A stretch of 64,000 nt of DNA from Panulirus ornatus (Eukaryota > Arthropoda > Malacostraca > Decapoda > Palinuridae): the NCBI RefSeq assembly GCF_036320965.1, contig NC_092225.1, positions 75,475,935-75,539,934 of the forward strand, written 5' to 3'. Below the pieces are notes generated by a model, which was given only the letters and a program-made list of their open reading frames with translations, was not told where the DNA came from and ran no database searches. The first letter of the stretch is position 1; every line of letters starts with the position of its first letter. Below, piece after piece: positions 10,681-21,417 of the stretch. A program made the position numbers and the translations under genes.

Positions 10681-11555
10681 AAAAAATATCTAAAGAGAGG
10701 AAGTGTGGGAGAAACAATGGGAAAATTTGCTCACAGAACTCAGCTCCAGAGAAACAGTTTTTCAACATGCAAACTCAATTTTCTCTCCAGGGTCAATCTG
10801 TCCCACAAACGGAGAGTATATCAACATGAAGAAAAGGTGAGAAGAACCTTCTTAACAAAGTGCAGTGATACCTATAAACTTTTCAAACAGATTTTGTTGC
10901 TGCCCATGGGCAGCACTATCATAGGTAGCAAGCCTAATGCCTCAGAGATACTTGACATCTATCATAAAGTAACACCCCACAAAGGTGTCTGAGGTACACA
11001 GAAAAATCTCTTTTTTCTTTAATCTTCTCCATGGACAGGTTCCTCAGAATGGCCACAGTCGACACTACCTTTCTGACATCATGAGCTCTGACACATAGGC
11101 CAAGTTGGGCCAACAAAACCAGCCTTTTAATCCACGAAGAAATATTTGTTACAGAGAGGGGTTTCAAACTGCTTGGGCAAAAAAGCAAAAAGTGTATAAC
11201 TAATGAACTGTTAATCTCAAGGTAGACTCTCAGAGTTTTGACCAGGCATACTGCATAATATTCTTTAACAGTAATCTTCTAAAATCATAATAAGGATATT
11301 TTGAAACTTATATGTTTCACTTAAAAAAAAACCAGGAATTGTACTCATTTTAACCCAGTACATATCTTAAAAAATGATAATTTCATGTCTTAATGTGGTG
11401 AGCATCAACCCAAATCCTCTCCTGGCACTGCAGGCTATCAAAGTGTCTCCATGAGCAGTCATTCAGGTGTTTGAGCTGTTAGAAAAATCCTTGGATTCTA
11501 ACAAATCCAAAACCTATGCCTTAAAATGAGGGAGAGAAACCCTACCTATGAGTAC
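10681..11555. other. No gene recognised
   Basis: Intronic AT-rich DNA of the host gene. The short open frames have no domain signal, and no repeat was recognised. Confidence 0.5.
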
Positions 11556-12115
11556 CTATGACAAGATGTAACCAAAATGGCAGGGCTAGTGCAAAGTGCT
11601 CAACATACAGCTTGTTTGCTTATCAGACTATTCTTATCACCTGCCACTTGCATTACATAATTATCAATTCTTGATTCATCGGGACTGATTTTAACCATAT
11701 ATCAAGTTTTCTTTTACAGGTTTCTATAGCTGTTCTATGCAGGTTTCTAATTTCTCTTGGCAGTACATTGAATAATCATTCTAGCTTCCTGGTTGGGATG
11801 TCACATATCTTTGTTTTTGAAATGTTCCATGGTATTCTTGAAGATTTAGCAACTCTGAATCTTCTGTTTTGAGAGGCTTTTAAGGTTTAACACATTTTCT
11901 TTTATACCTTCAATCTGATGCCATGAATAGATTATCATATATTTTTCTCTTCTTTCTTGGCTATACAGTTGCTGATCTTTCAGCATTTTGTGTTCATGTA
12001 TGTGTTCACTATCCTCAATTTTGCTTGTAAATAGCTCCTGAAATCTCTCTATGTTTATTTCTATTGATTCCGTTAGTGATCATACATTGCAGCAGTATTC
12101 AATTTTGTTTCTTTT
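11556..12115 (-). mobile_element. L2/CR1-like LINE remnant (C-terminal part)
   Basis: The minus-strand translation, with many stops and shifts, gives the characteristic end of this LINE group: an ERYIIIY-like block, then LFNVLPREIRNL, then KRKLDIWLKSVPDE. This matches the pattern of LPxxIRN...F...LD..L...PDEP known from that clade. No RT core remains. Its 3' end (GCACTAGCCCTGCCATTTTGG) resembles the sequence at about 50590-50640. Confidence 0.55.
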
Positions 12116-12474
12116 ACATATCTAAACATTTTCATTAATATGTTTCTATCTCTTGTAAAGAAAGAGAGAGTAAAGGTTATGCCAATTAAGTCCTCACAAG
12201 TTACTAATGATTTTGACAAACAAGGGCTCCTGAAAAGGTTCCTGAAGAGCATTCATGTACAAAGCAATAGTACCACAAGCCCTGTTGTTATCATGAAAAT
12301 GGCTAGCTAAGAATTCTAAACACACATTTTCTATAAATTCAGAAGAATCTTAACCAGGAGTTGAAAAAGTTTCCTGACACACAAATACTGGATACACATT
12401 CCTCAATTTTAGGCAGTAAAGTGTTTGAGAAATTCCACTAGTGTAAAATTCCAAAATCCAGTACTTAAAAAGCC

Positions 12475-12540
12475 TGGCTCCAAAACTCTTGCATTCACCT
12501 CCCTAACAACCACATCCAAAAACAAATTAAACAAAGTTTC
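12475..12540 (-). mobile_element. Tiny LINE-A fragment
   Basis: Encodes LFNLFLDVVVREVNARVLE, the block just before FADD in LINE-A. Only ~65 bp survive. Flanking DNA on both sides does not continue the element. Confidence 0.75.
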
Positions 12541-13600
12541 AATTGAAATGCTTGTACTGGTGAGAGAGAAGGGTTGATGAGCAGTCATTTCTGGATGGAT
12601 CATGAGTAAGTTTTTCATGATTTTCCTGTTATAGTGTGAGTAGTTCTTTAAGAGTATGTTTGTGTGTTCTTTGGGAGGAGGGATTCCATAAGAAAGGTTC
12701 AAGAGTGCTTCATGAGTGGGGCTGGGTTGCTGTGGTATGAAAGGATATTCTTCAATGTGCATTGCTGTGGGTTGTGTGATTGTGTTCGAGTGCCAGTTTT
12801 CAGTTTGTCTTTCAGGGATTAGGTCAATGCTGGTGTTTTTTACTGTTTGGACTTATCTGATTTCTGCTGATGGTGAATGATTGTGTCTGAGCAGGTTTCT
12901 TCTCTTTGTGAGGTGTGTAACATGTGGGGAGAAATCTGGGATTTAATTCTTTCTGTGGCATTGTGATGAGTGCTTTTGCTGACTTGGTCTGGGATGTTAA
13001 TGAACCATGAAACTGCATGATCTATGAATGAGAAATCATCAAAATCAAAATTTTGTAGCTCTGTGTCAATGTATTGTATGAAAGCCAGCTAGTGTGCTTT
13101 CTCCTACCACTGACCAAACACAGAGGTACCCCATTCTAAAGCTATATAATACATATGAAGATATAACACAGGACAAGTAGACATATCAATGCATGAAAAA
13201 TGCTGGTTAGGTAGCAAAAGCATATGATTCAAGAGAGTTCTCAATTGCTGTGTAGCTGGAAAGAGTAGGATGACAATGTCACTGCTGTGGTGGTCGTTGA
13301 TTGGCTAAGACCAGGAATGAGGAAGCTGTCACTTCTAAGGCTGAAAGGAAAGCAAAAGGTGGGGAAGGTCAAAACTTCCTCTCCACAAACACTGTAGGTT
13401 GGAGGGTTTTATCACTAACTTTCCTAAAAAATACCCAAGAGAATTTCTCTTGCTTGCAAGACAGACTGCTGAGAAATGAACTACATATCTAAGACATGGT
13501 AAAATTTTGACTAAATTTTAAAGAATAAAATATCTGAATTATGAAATGCCAGTAATCTCATGTCACTGTAAATGACTAATATAATTGGTTTAACCATTAC
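12541..13600. other. Unassigned DNA
   Basis: The minus strand has broken open stretches (such as FINIPDQVSKSTHHNA and LLNLSYGIPPPKEHT) that look like a decayed coding repeat, but I cannot name the family. The rest is AT-rich and featureless. Confidence 0.3.
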
Positions 13601-13622
13601 CACAATTTACCTGATAACAGTA

Positions 13623-14573
13623 CAGGTACACCACCAATTTTCCAGCACTCTTGGTTCCAAAGCCTTGCTGGATTAACCATTTTGCTGGACCAACTGTGGT
13701 CATGTAATAATAATTCAACACACCTCTAACCCACTAATTATACATCTCCCATGTGTCTAAAATATACTATGTCTAAAGTATTCATCTGCATTATACATCT
13801 GCTCAGGACTGAGGTGCTCATCAGCTATGAGTTTTGCAAATTCGTGCACATACTTGGCAGCTCCTTCATGGTTTACAGACCACTTTTCTCCGCACACTTT
13901 ATTCATGGAAATTCCATGATGCTTCAAGAATCTTTGAAGACATCCTTCACTATAGTCATGCTCATGTTGTAATTCAAGTTCTTTATGAAACAACTTAGCC
14001 TGGTCCATTATCATGATACCTGACAAGTCCACTCCATCACTACGACGCTGCTGAAACCATTCCATCATCACTCGATCGTGCTCAGTAATCTTACCATCTT
14101 TCATAGTTTTTCTAATCGTCATTTGCTTCTTGGAATCGCTGCCGGCATAAAATTTAAATATTTTCTCCTTTGCTTCTTTATATCATAAACAGTTGATGAA
14201 CAAAACCTGCAGATTTCACACAGCTTATATACTGAAACACAACGGTCCATTTTTTCAAGTTCTACTTTATCTTGGATTGATATGGACAGGTGTTTACGAC
14301 TGACACCAAGACTGATACTCTCATATATCTTAGAAGCCATAGCTAGGGTTAAATCTAAGCAAAATAAGCTAAGAATCTCGCAGAATTGCAGTATCATCAC
14401 CAACAAGTGCAGTGCAAATAATGTAAAAAACCTCGACTGACACACAACGCCAAGTGTGGCCGCCCAGTAAACTAGTCTGGTGGCCGTGGTAATTTCAAGT
14501 TCCCTCACGTAATTTTGTCTGGACTAAAGGAGGTGCCAAACCATCAGTAGCCAGAAATTCGGTGGTGTATCTG
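13623..14573 (-). mobile_element. pogo/Tigger-type DNA transposon, 951 bp, with TIRs
   Basis: Seen: left end CAGGTACACCACCAATTTTC and right end reading (reverse complement) CAGATACACCACCGAATTTC, so imperfect terminal inverted repeats. Each is bounded by TA (13621-13622 and 14574-14575), the target duplication typical of the Tc1/mariner-pogo superfamily. Inside is a broken transposase on the minus strand. The element lies in the host gene's intron, 254 bp past the donor of the 162-nt exon. It is internally deleted, because the catalytic domain after the first Asp is missing. Confidence 0.85.
13757..14340 (-). pseudogene. pogo/Tigger transposase remnant (CENP-B-like DNA-binding domains)
   Basis: The first piece (from ATG at 14340) encodes an N-terminal helix-turn-helix of CENP-B type: DKVELEKMD, CEICRFCSSTVYDIKKQ. 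A frameshift near 14120-14150 leads into the second piece, TEHDRVMMEWFQQRRSDGV, SGIMIMDQAKLFH and CLQRFLKHHGIS, the second HTH of this family. The frame stops just after MYNADE, which aligns with the first catalytic Asp block (NADET) of the DDE domain. Known pogo/Tigger transposases continue for over 200 residues, so this is non-functional. Confidence 0.85.
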
Positions 14574-14827
14574 TATGCTATACCTAAAAATTAACTAATA
14601 AATATAACCAAACAATCATTTGTGTTAATCATTTTGTATATAGATACTTTATAACCAAATAATCATTCCACTTTTAACATAGATAATTTCTTTTTTCATT
14701 CTGTATGCAATGACACAAATTCTTATTCAACAATTTTACAATCTATGCTGCAAATCATAAAAAGTCAATGAGAACTTAGAACAAAAAGATGCAAATAAGA
14801 TATTTGAATTCATTTTATTATGCTCAC

Positions 14828-14989
14828 CTGCTGAATAAGCTCTGTGGGTGGGATTTCAGTTGTACGGTTAGTGTAGTGCGGCCCCTGTGGTTGTAGCACA
14901 ACATTAGCTTCTTGGACAGGGATGCCCAAATTTGATGTCGTTAGGCTAACACCTTCACCACTACTGTTGCCACCAATAACTGCACCACC
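14828..14989 (-). CDS. Internal exon (162 nt) of the same unidentified host gene
   Basis: Seen: a donor CAG|GTGAGC at 14830-14823 and an acceptor GGCAATAG ending at 14990. A good branch-point-like CACTAAC lies about 20 nt upstream of the AG. The exon is exactly 54 codons, phase 0 at both ends, with no stop: GGAVIGGNSSGEGV ... TNRTTEIPPTELIQQ. Spliced to the exon at 3182 it continues in frame into GVLSMGIDDRR. Composition (Gly/Ser/Thr/Pro, few charged residues) agrees with the downstream exon. No known domain recognised. Upstream exons were not found in the window. Confidence 0.68.
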
Positions 14990-15176
14990 CTATTGCCAAC
15001 ACCAATGTTAGTGCATGGAAAAAAATAATAGGCTACTAAGCTCTTAGCATTTATTTCATTATCAAGCATGTGTGGTGACAGAATCTACTAGAATATGGAT
15101 ATGACCGAGTATTAGTAACTTAACAACTAACAGAATAACATTTCTTGACAAAAACTGAATAAAGCAAAAGTCAAAT

Positions 15177-15197
15177 ATCTATCTATCTATCTATCTA

Positions 15198-15252
<55 letters not shown>
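15177..15252. repeat. (ATCT)n then (TA)n
   Basis: Compound microsatellite, about six tetranucleotide units followed by TA, at the 3' edge of LINE-A copy 6. Confidence 0.95.
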
Positions 15253-15254
<2 letters not shown>

Positions 15255-16365
15255 TTATTATTATTACTATACATTGTCGCTGTCTCCCTGGCTAGTGAGG
15301 TAGCGCAAGGAAACAGACGAAAGAATGGCCCAACCCACCCACATACACATGTATATATATAAACGCCCATACACGCACATATACATACCTATACATTTCA
15401 GCGTATACACATATACATACACAGACATATACGTACATACACATGTACATATTCATGTATGATGCCTTCATCTATTCCCGCTGCCAGCCCACCAAACATG
15501 AAATGGCACCCCTTACCCCCGCATGCACACGAGGTAGCGCTAGGAAAAGACAACAAATGCCACATTCGTTCACACTCAGTCTCTAGCTGTCATGGGTAAT
15601 GCACCAAAACCACAGCTCCCTTTCCACATCCAGGCCCCACAGAACTTTCCTTGGTTTACCCCAGACGCTTCAAATGCCCTGGTTCAATCCATTTACAGCA
15701 CGTCGACACCAGTATACCACATCATTCCAATTATTCCTTGTACGACTTTCATCCTCCTGTATGTTCAGGCCCCAATCGCTCAAAATCTTTTTCACTCCAT
15801 CCTTCCACCTCAAATTTGGTCTTCTCCTCATTCCCTTCACCTCATTCTCTCCATGTGACCAAACCACTCCAATACAGCCTCCTCTGTTCTCTCAATCACA
15901 CTCATCATATTACCACATACCTCTCTTACCCTTCCAATACTTAGTTGATCAAACCACCTCACATCACATATTGTCTTCAGACATTTCAAACACATCCACC
16001 CTCCTTCGCACAACCCTATCTATAGCCCATGCCTCAACCGTATAACATTGTTGGAACCACTATTCCATCAAACATACCCATTTTTGCTATCTGAGATAAA
16101 GTTCTCGCCTTCCACACATTTAACGCTCCCAGAACCTTCGCCCCCCTCCCCCACCCTGTGACTCACTTCTGCTTCCATGGTTCCATCTGCTGCCAAATCC
16201 ACTTCTAGATATCTAAAACACTTCACTTCCTCTCTCCTGTTTCCCCTTTTAGAAAGTTAAAATACGAGGAGGGGAGGGTTTGTAGCCCCCTGCTCCTCCC
16301 TTTTAGTCGCCTTCTACAACATGCGGGTAATGCATGGGAAGTATTCTTTCTCCCTATCCCCAGGG

Positions 16366-16372
<7 letters not shown>
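15253..16372 (-). mobile_element. LINE-A copy 6: internally deleted, both ends kept
   Basis: Minus strand. From left to right it holds the tail, the long 3' UTR, and a degenerate C-terminal coding part back to the EEVKCFRYL block. It then jumps near 16230 directly into the LINE-A 5' leader (AAACAG, TTTCTAAAAGGGG, GCGACTAAAAGG, palindrome). About 2.3 kb holding the endonuclease and the RT core is missing. The junction shows a short GGA-type microhomology. It is a non-autonomous deletion derivative with LINE-A 5' and 3' ends. Confidence 0.82.
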
Positions 16373-16380
<8 letters not shown>

Positions 16381-16398
<18 letters not shown>

Positions 16399-16511
16399 TT
16401 TTTTTCATACTATTCGCCATTTCCCGCGATAGCGAGGTAGCGTTAAGAACAGAGGACTGGGCCTTTGAGGGAATACCCTCACCTGGCCCCCTTCTCTGTT
16501 CCATCTTTTGG

Positions 16512-16552
<41 letters not shown>

Positions 16553-16654
16553 GAGAGGGGAGGATTTCCAGCCCCCCGCTCCCTTCCCTTTTAGTCGCCT
16601 TCTACGACACGCAGGGAATACGTGGGAAGTATTCTTTCTCCCCTATCCCCAGGG

Positions 16655-16657
<3 letters not shown>
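16381..16657 (-). mobile_element. Short retroposon, array unit 1
   Basis: Complete unit with a T-run (A-tail) at the left, hairpin CCTCGC-TATC-GCGGG in sense, a very long internal A/T run (16511-16550), and the terminal palindrome TATCCCTGGGGATA (reverse strand) at 16644-16657. Confidence 0.9.

Positions 16658-16736
<79 letters not shown>
16657..16736. repeat. (TA)n
   Basis: ~78-bp TA array between array units 1 and 2. Confidence 0.96.
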
Positions 16737-16737
<1 letters not shown>

Positions 16738-16960
16738 TTTTTCTTTCATACTATTCGCCACTTCCCGCATCAGCGAGGTAGCGTCAAGACCAGAGGACTG
16801 GGCCTCTGAGGGAACATCCTCACCTGGCCCCCTTCTCTGTTCCTTCTTTGGAAAAAAAAAAAAAAAAAGAGGGGAGGAATTCCAGCCCCCACTCCCTTCC
16901 CTTTTAGTCGCCTTCTACGACACACAGGGAATACGTGGGAAGTATTCTTTCTCCCCTATC

Positions 16961-16966
<6 letters not shown>
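16737..16966 (-). mobile_element. Short retroposon, array unit 2
   Basis: Same orientation as unit 1. Hairpin loop TGAT in sense. The far 5' palindrome is reduced to CCCCTATCCCCTATATA. Confidence 0.9.

Positions 16967-17022
<56 letters not shown>
16967..17022. repeat. (TA)n
   Basis: TA array between array units 2 and 3. Confidence 0.96.
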
Positions 17023-17024
<2 letters not shown>

Positions 17025-17260
17025 TTTCTTTCAAACTATTCGCCATTTCCCGCATTAGCGAGGTAGCGTTAAGAACAGAGGACTGAGCCTTTGAGGGACT
17101 ACCCTCACCTGGCCCAATTCTCTGTTCCTTCTTTTGGAAAATTAAAAAAAAAAAAAACGAGAGGGGAGGATTTCCAGCCCCCTGCTCCCTCCCCTTTTAG
17201 TCGCCTTCTACGACACGCAGGGAATACATGGGAAGTATTCTTGCTCCCCTATCCCCAGGG

Positions 17261-17264
<4 letters not shown>
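17023..17264 (-). mobile_element. Short retroposon, array unit 3
   Basis: Complete unit in the same orientation, loop TAAT, ending in the palindrome-like CCCCAGGGAT. It is followed by (TA)n and LINE-A copy 7. Confidence 0.9.

Positions 17265-17318
<54 letters not shown>
17265..17318. repeat. (TA)n
   Basis: TA array between array unit 3 and the poly(A) tail (T-run) of LINE-A copy 7. Confidence 0.96.
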
Positions 17319-17334
<16 letters not shown>

Positions 17335-18140
17335 TATACTTTGTCGGTCTCCCGCATTTGCGAGGTAGCGCAAGGAAACAGACGAAAGAAATGGCCCAAC
17401 CCCCCCCCCATACACATGTACATACACACGTCCACACACGCAAATATACATACCTACACAGCTTTCCATGGTTTACCCCAGACGCTTCACATGCCTTGAT
17501 TCAATCCACTGACAGCACGTCAACCCCTGTATACCACATCGCTCCAATTCACTCTATTCCTTGCCCTCCTTTCACCCTCCTGCATGTTCAGGCCCCGATC
17601 ACACAAAATCTTTTTCACTCCATCTTTCCACCTCCAATTTGGTCTCCCTCTTCTCCTCGTTCCCTCCACCTCCGACACATATATCCTCTTGGTCAATCTT
17701 TCCTCACTCATTCTCTCCATGTGCCCAAACCATTTCAAAACACCCTCTTCTGCTCTCTCAACCACGCTCTTTTTATTTCCACACATCTCTCTTACCCTTA
17801 CGTTACTTACTCGATCAAACCACCTCACACCACACATTGTCCTCAAACATCTCATTTCCAGCACATCCATCCTCCTGCGCACAACTCTATCCATAGCCCA
17901 CGCCTCGCAACCATACAACATTGTTGGAACCACTATTCCTTCAAACATACCCATTTTTGCTTTCCGAAATAATGTTCTCAACTTCCACACATTTTTCAAG
18001 GCTCCCAAAATTTTCGCCCCCTCCCCCACCCTATGATCCACTTCCGCTTCCATGGTTCCATCCGCTGACAGATCCACTCCCAGATATCTAAAACACTTCA
18101 CTTCCTCCAGTTTTTCTCCACTCAAACTCACCTCCCAATT
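17319..18140 (-). mobile_element. LINE-A copy 7, 5'-truncated, short 3' UTR
   Basis: Minus strand: T-run, short 3' UTR, and coding piece 17520-18138 from NWEVSLSGEK to the C-terminus, open. RRRGRPNW and ILCDRG mark the young subfamily. DLSADGT is shared with copies 5 and 10. Its 5' edge abuts the 3' end of copy 8 directly, without TA. Confidence 0.92.
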
Positions 18141-19012
18141 GCTTTGTCGCTGTCTCCCACGTTTGCGAGGTAGCGCAAGGAAACAGACGAAAGAAATGGC
18201 CCAACCCACCCCCATACTCATGTAATTACATACACGTCCACACACGCAAATATACATACCTATACATCTCAATGTACACATATATATACACACACAGACA
18301 CATACATATATACCCATGCAAACAATTCACACTGTCTGCCTTTATTCATTCCCATCGCACACCTCGCCACACATGGAATACCATCCCCCTCCCCCCCTCA
18401 TGTGTGCGAGGTAGCAGCTAGGAAAAGACAACAAAGGCCCCATTCGTTCACACTCAGTCTCTAGCTGTCATGCAATAATGCCCGAAACCACAGCTCCCTT
18501 TCCACATCCAGGCCCCACACAACTTTCCATGGTTTACCCTAGACGCTTCACATACCCTGATTCAATCCACTGACAGCACGTCAACCCCGGTATACCACAT
18601 CATTCCAATTCACTCTATTCCTTGCCCTCCTTTCACCCTCCTGCATGTTCAGGCCCCGATCACTCAAAATCTTTTTCACTCCATCTTTCCACCTCCAATT
18701 TGGTCTCCCACTTCTCCTCATTCCCTCCACCTCCGACACATATATCCTCTTGGACAATCTTTCCTCACTCATTCTCTCCATGTGCCCAAACCATTTCAAA
18801 ACACCCTCTTCTGCTCTCTCAACCACGCTCTTTTTATTTCCACACATCTCTCTTACCCTTACATTACTTACTCGATCAAACCACCTCACACCACACATTG
18901 TCCTCAAACATCTCATTTCCAACACATCCACCCTCCTGCGCAAACTCTATCCATAGCCAACGCCTTGCAACCATACAACATTGTTGGAACCACTATTCCT
19001 TCAAACATACCC
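18141..19012 (-). mobile_element. LINE-A copy 8, 5'-truncated, long 3' UTR
   Basis: Minus strand, begins CTTTGTCGCTGTCTCCC (tail without A-run). It has the long 3' UTR (18141-18580) and a C-terminal coding part (18581-19012) with RRSGRPNW and ILSDRG, the older long-UTR group. One base is lost at 18942-18944, which breaks the frame. A short retroposon interrupts the RT tail at its right edge. Confidence 0.9.
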
Positions 19013-19127
19013 ATATCTTTTTCTTTTGCTTTCATACTATTCGCCATTTCCCGCGTTAGCGAGGTAGCGTTAAAAACAGAGGACTGGACCATTGAGGGAA
19101 TATCATCACCTGGCCCCCTTCTCTAAC
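19013..19127 (-). mobile_element. Short retroposon, 5'-truncated
   Basis: Only the 3' half: A/T tail, hairpin (loop TAAC), and the central segment up to GGCCCCCTTCTC. The leader is missing. Confidence 0.82.
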
Positions 19128-19143
19128 CTAACCAATGATAATA

Positions 19144-19215
<72 letters not shown>

Positions 19216-19231
19216 ACATATATATCATTTA
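19144..19231. repeat. (TA)n
   Basis: ~85-bp TA array in front of the tail of LINE-A copy 9. Confidence 0.96.
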
Positions 19232-19235
19232 TTTA

Positions 19236-20727
19236 TCTATTTTGCTTTGTCGCTGTCTCCCGCGTCAGCAAGGGAGAGCAAGGAAACAGACGAAAGAATG
19301 GCTCAACCCACCCACATACACGTCCACACACGCAAATATACATACCTATACATATCAATGTACACATATATATACACACAGACATATACATATATACACA
19401 TGCACATAATTCAAACTGTCTGCCTTTATTTATTCCCATCGCCACCTCGCCACACATGGAATAACAACCCCCTCCTCCCTCATGTGTTTGAGGTAGCGCT
19501 AGGAAAAGACAACAAATGCCACATTCGTTCACACTCACTCTCCAGCTGTCATGTAATAATGCACCGAAACCACAGCTCCCTTTCCACATCCAGGCCCCAC
19601 ACAACTTTCCATGGTTTACCCCAGATGCTTCACATGCCCTGGTTCAATCCACTGACAGCACATCGACCCCAGTATACCACATCGTTCCAATTCACTCTAT
19701 TCCTTGCATGCCTTTCACCCTCCTGCATGTTCAGGCCCCAATCACTCAAAATCTTTTTCACTCCATCTTTCCACCTCCAATTTGGTCTCCCACTTCTCCT
19801 CGTTCCCTCCACCTCCGACACATATATCCTCTTGGTCAATTTCCTCACTCATTCTCTCCATGTGACCAAACCATTTCAAAACACCCTCTTCTGCTCTCTC
19901 AACCACACTCTTTTTATTTCCACACATCTCTCTTACCCTCACATTACTTACTCGATCAAACCACCTCACACCACATATTGTCCTCAAACATCTCATTTCC
20001 AGCACATCCACCCTCCTGCGCACAACTCTATCCATAGCCCATGCCTTACAACCATACAACATTGTTGGAACCACTATTCCTTCAAACATAGCCATTTTTG
20101 CTTTCCAAAATAATGTTCTCGACTTCCAAACATTCTTCAAGGCTCCCAGAATTTTCGCTCCCTCCCCCACCCTATGATTCACTTCCGCTTCCATGTTTCC
20201 ATCCGTGACCAGATCCACTCCCAGATATCTAAAACACTTTACTTCCTCCAGTTTTTCTCCATTCAAACTTACCCCCCACTTGACTTGACCCTCAACCCTA
20301 CTGTACCTAATAACCTTACTCTTATTCACATTTACTCTTAACTTTCTTCTTTCACACACTTTACCAAACTTAGCCACCAGCTTCTGCAGTTTCTCACATG
20401 AATCAGCCACCAGCGCTGTATCATCAGTGAACAACAACTGACTCGCTTCCCTAGCTCTCTCATCCACAACAGACTGCATACTTGCCCCTCTTCCCAAAAC
20501 TCTTGCATTCACCTCCCTAACAACCCCATCCATAAACAAATTAAACAACCATGGAGACATCACACACCCCTGATGCAAACCTACATTCACTGAGAACGAA
20601 TCACTTTCCTCTCTTCCTACACGTACACATGACTTACATCCTCGATAAAAACTTTTCACTGCTTCTAACAACTTGCCTCCCACACCATATATTCTTAATA
20701 CCTTCCACAGAGCACCTCTATCAACTC

Positions 20728-20733
<6 letters not shown>
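19236..20733 (-). mobile_element. LINE-A copy 9, 5'-truncated, long 3' UTR
   Basis: Minus strand. Long 3' UTR, then coding sequence from about 19660 to 20733, covering most of the RT from the VDRDAL block on. A 2-nt loss near 19840 shifts the frame (EEIDQED). FADD has become FTDD. Markers ERRKLRV, RRSGRPNW and ILSDWG belong to the long-UTR group. (TA)n cuts the 5' end. Confidence 0.92.

Positions 20734-20770
<37 letters not shown>
20734..20770. repeat. (TA)n
   Basis: TA array at the 5' truncation edge of LINE-A copy 9. Confidence 0.95.
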
Positions 20771-20773
<3 letters not shown>

Positions 20774-21330
20774 GAAGAGCGTGACTTGGTCAAGAATCTA
20801 CTAAGGAGAACTACATTGAAAAAATATATAATATATGGCTGCTCAAGTTAGAGAAAATGTGTCCCACGCAGTGAAAGCAACGGCTACACAGCTGTGGACT
20901 GTGATCCTTGCTGTGGTTACAAGAATGTTCTTCCACCCACCAGTGATGCTACTACGTTTGTGAATCAAGAACCATTGCAACACAAACCTCGCCAGGTGGT
21001 AGAGTGTCCCGCAGTGTATCAAGACAGACTTCCCCAGAATTTTTTTAAAGGGGAAGTAAATGTTTATAGTTGTGTTACTGGAGTGATAGTTTTTATACAT
21101 GGTGCTTTGACAAGAAAATAGTGAAATTGGAAAAAAAAATGTAGCTTAGACATTGAAGCTTATTGATACAGTGGTTAAATTGATGAGAACTACTATTGAC
21201 GTTTGTGTAAATAAATTATACATTTCCCTTTTCCATAGCCAGAGGTTGAACCATTTTGTGACATTCATTTTCTCATTTCATTTCAAACTAGAAGTTTCAG
21301 TTTTCTAAATTATTTCTTACTTTTTTCATA
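20771..21330. other. Unassigned DNA, possible coding remnant
   Basis: Around 20835-21060 two overlapping plus-strand frames are open. One reads MAAQVRENVSHAVKA and then a hydrophobic stretch. The other has DCDPCCGYKNVLPPTSDA and ends near FFKGEV. Neither matches a family I know. The remainder is AT-rich. Confidence 0.3.
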
Positions 21331-21417
21331 TGTATATATACGTATATGTGTGTGTGTGTGTATATGTGCGTGTGTATGTGTATGTATATATATATGTATA
21401 TATATATATATATATAT
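21331..21417. repeat. Mixed (TG)n/(TA)n
   Basis: A TATG/TGTG/TATA-rich array directly before the 5' end of the full-length LINE-A. Confidence 0.9.

Noticed and set aside
12409..12762. A 117-codon minus frame as a gene
   Set aside because: It is a fusion of a LINE-A scrap (LFNLFLDVVVREVNARVLE) with unrelated DNA.
16368..17318. CRISPR-like array (repeats of similar size with regular spacers)
   Set aside because: Units are ~235-bp retroposons and the spacers are TA microsatellites; eukaryotic context, no cas genes.
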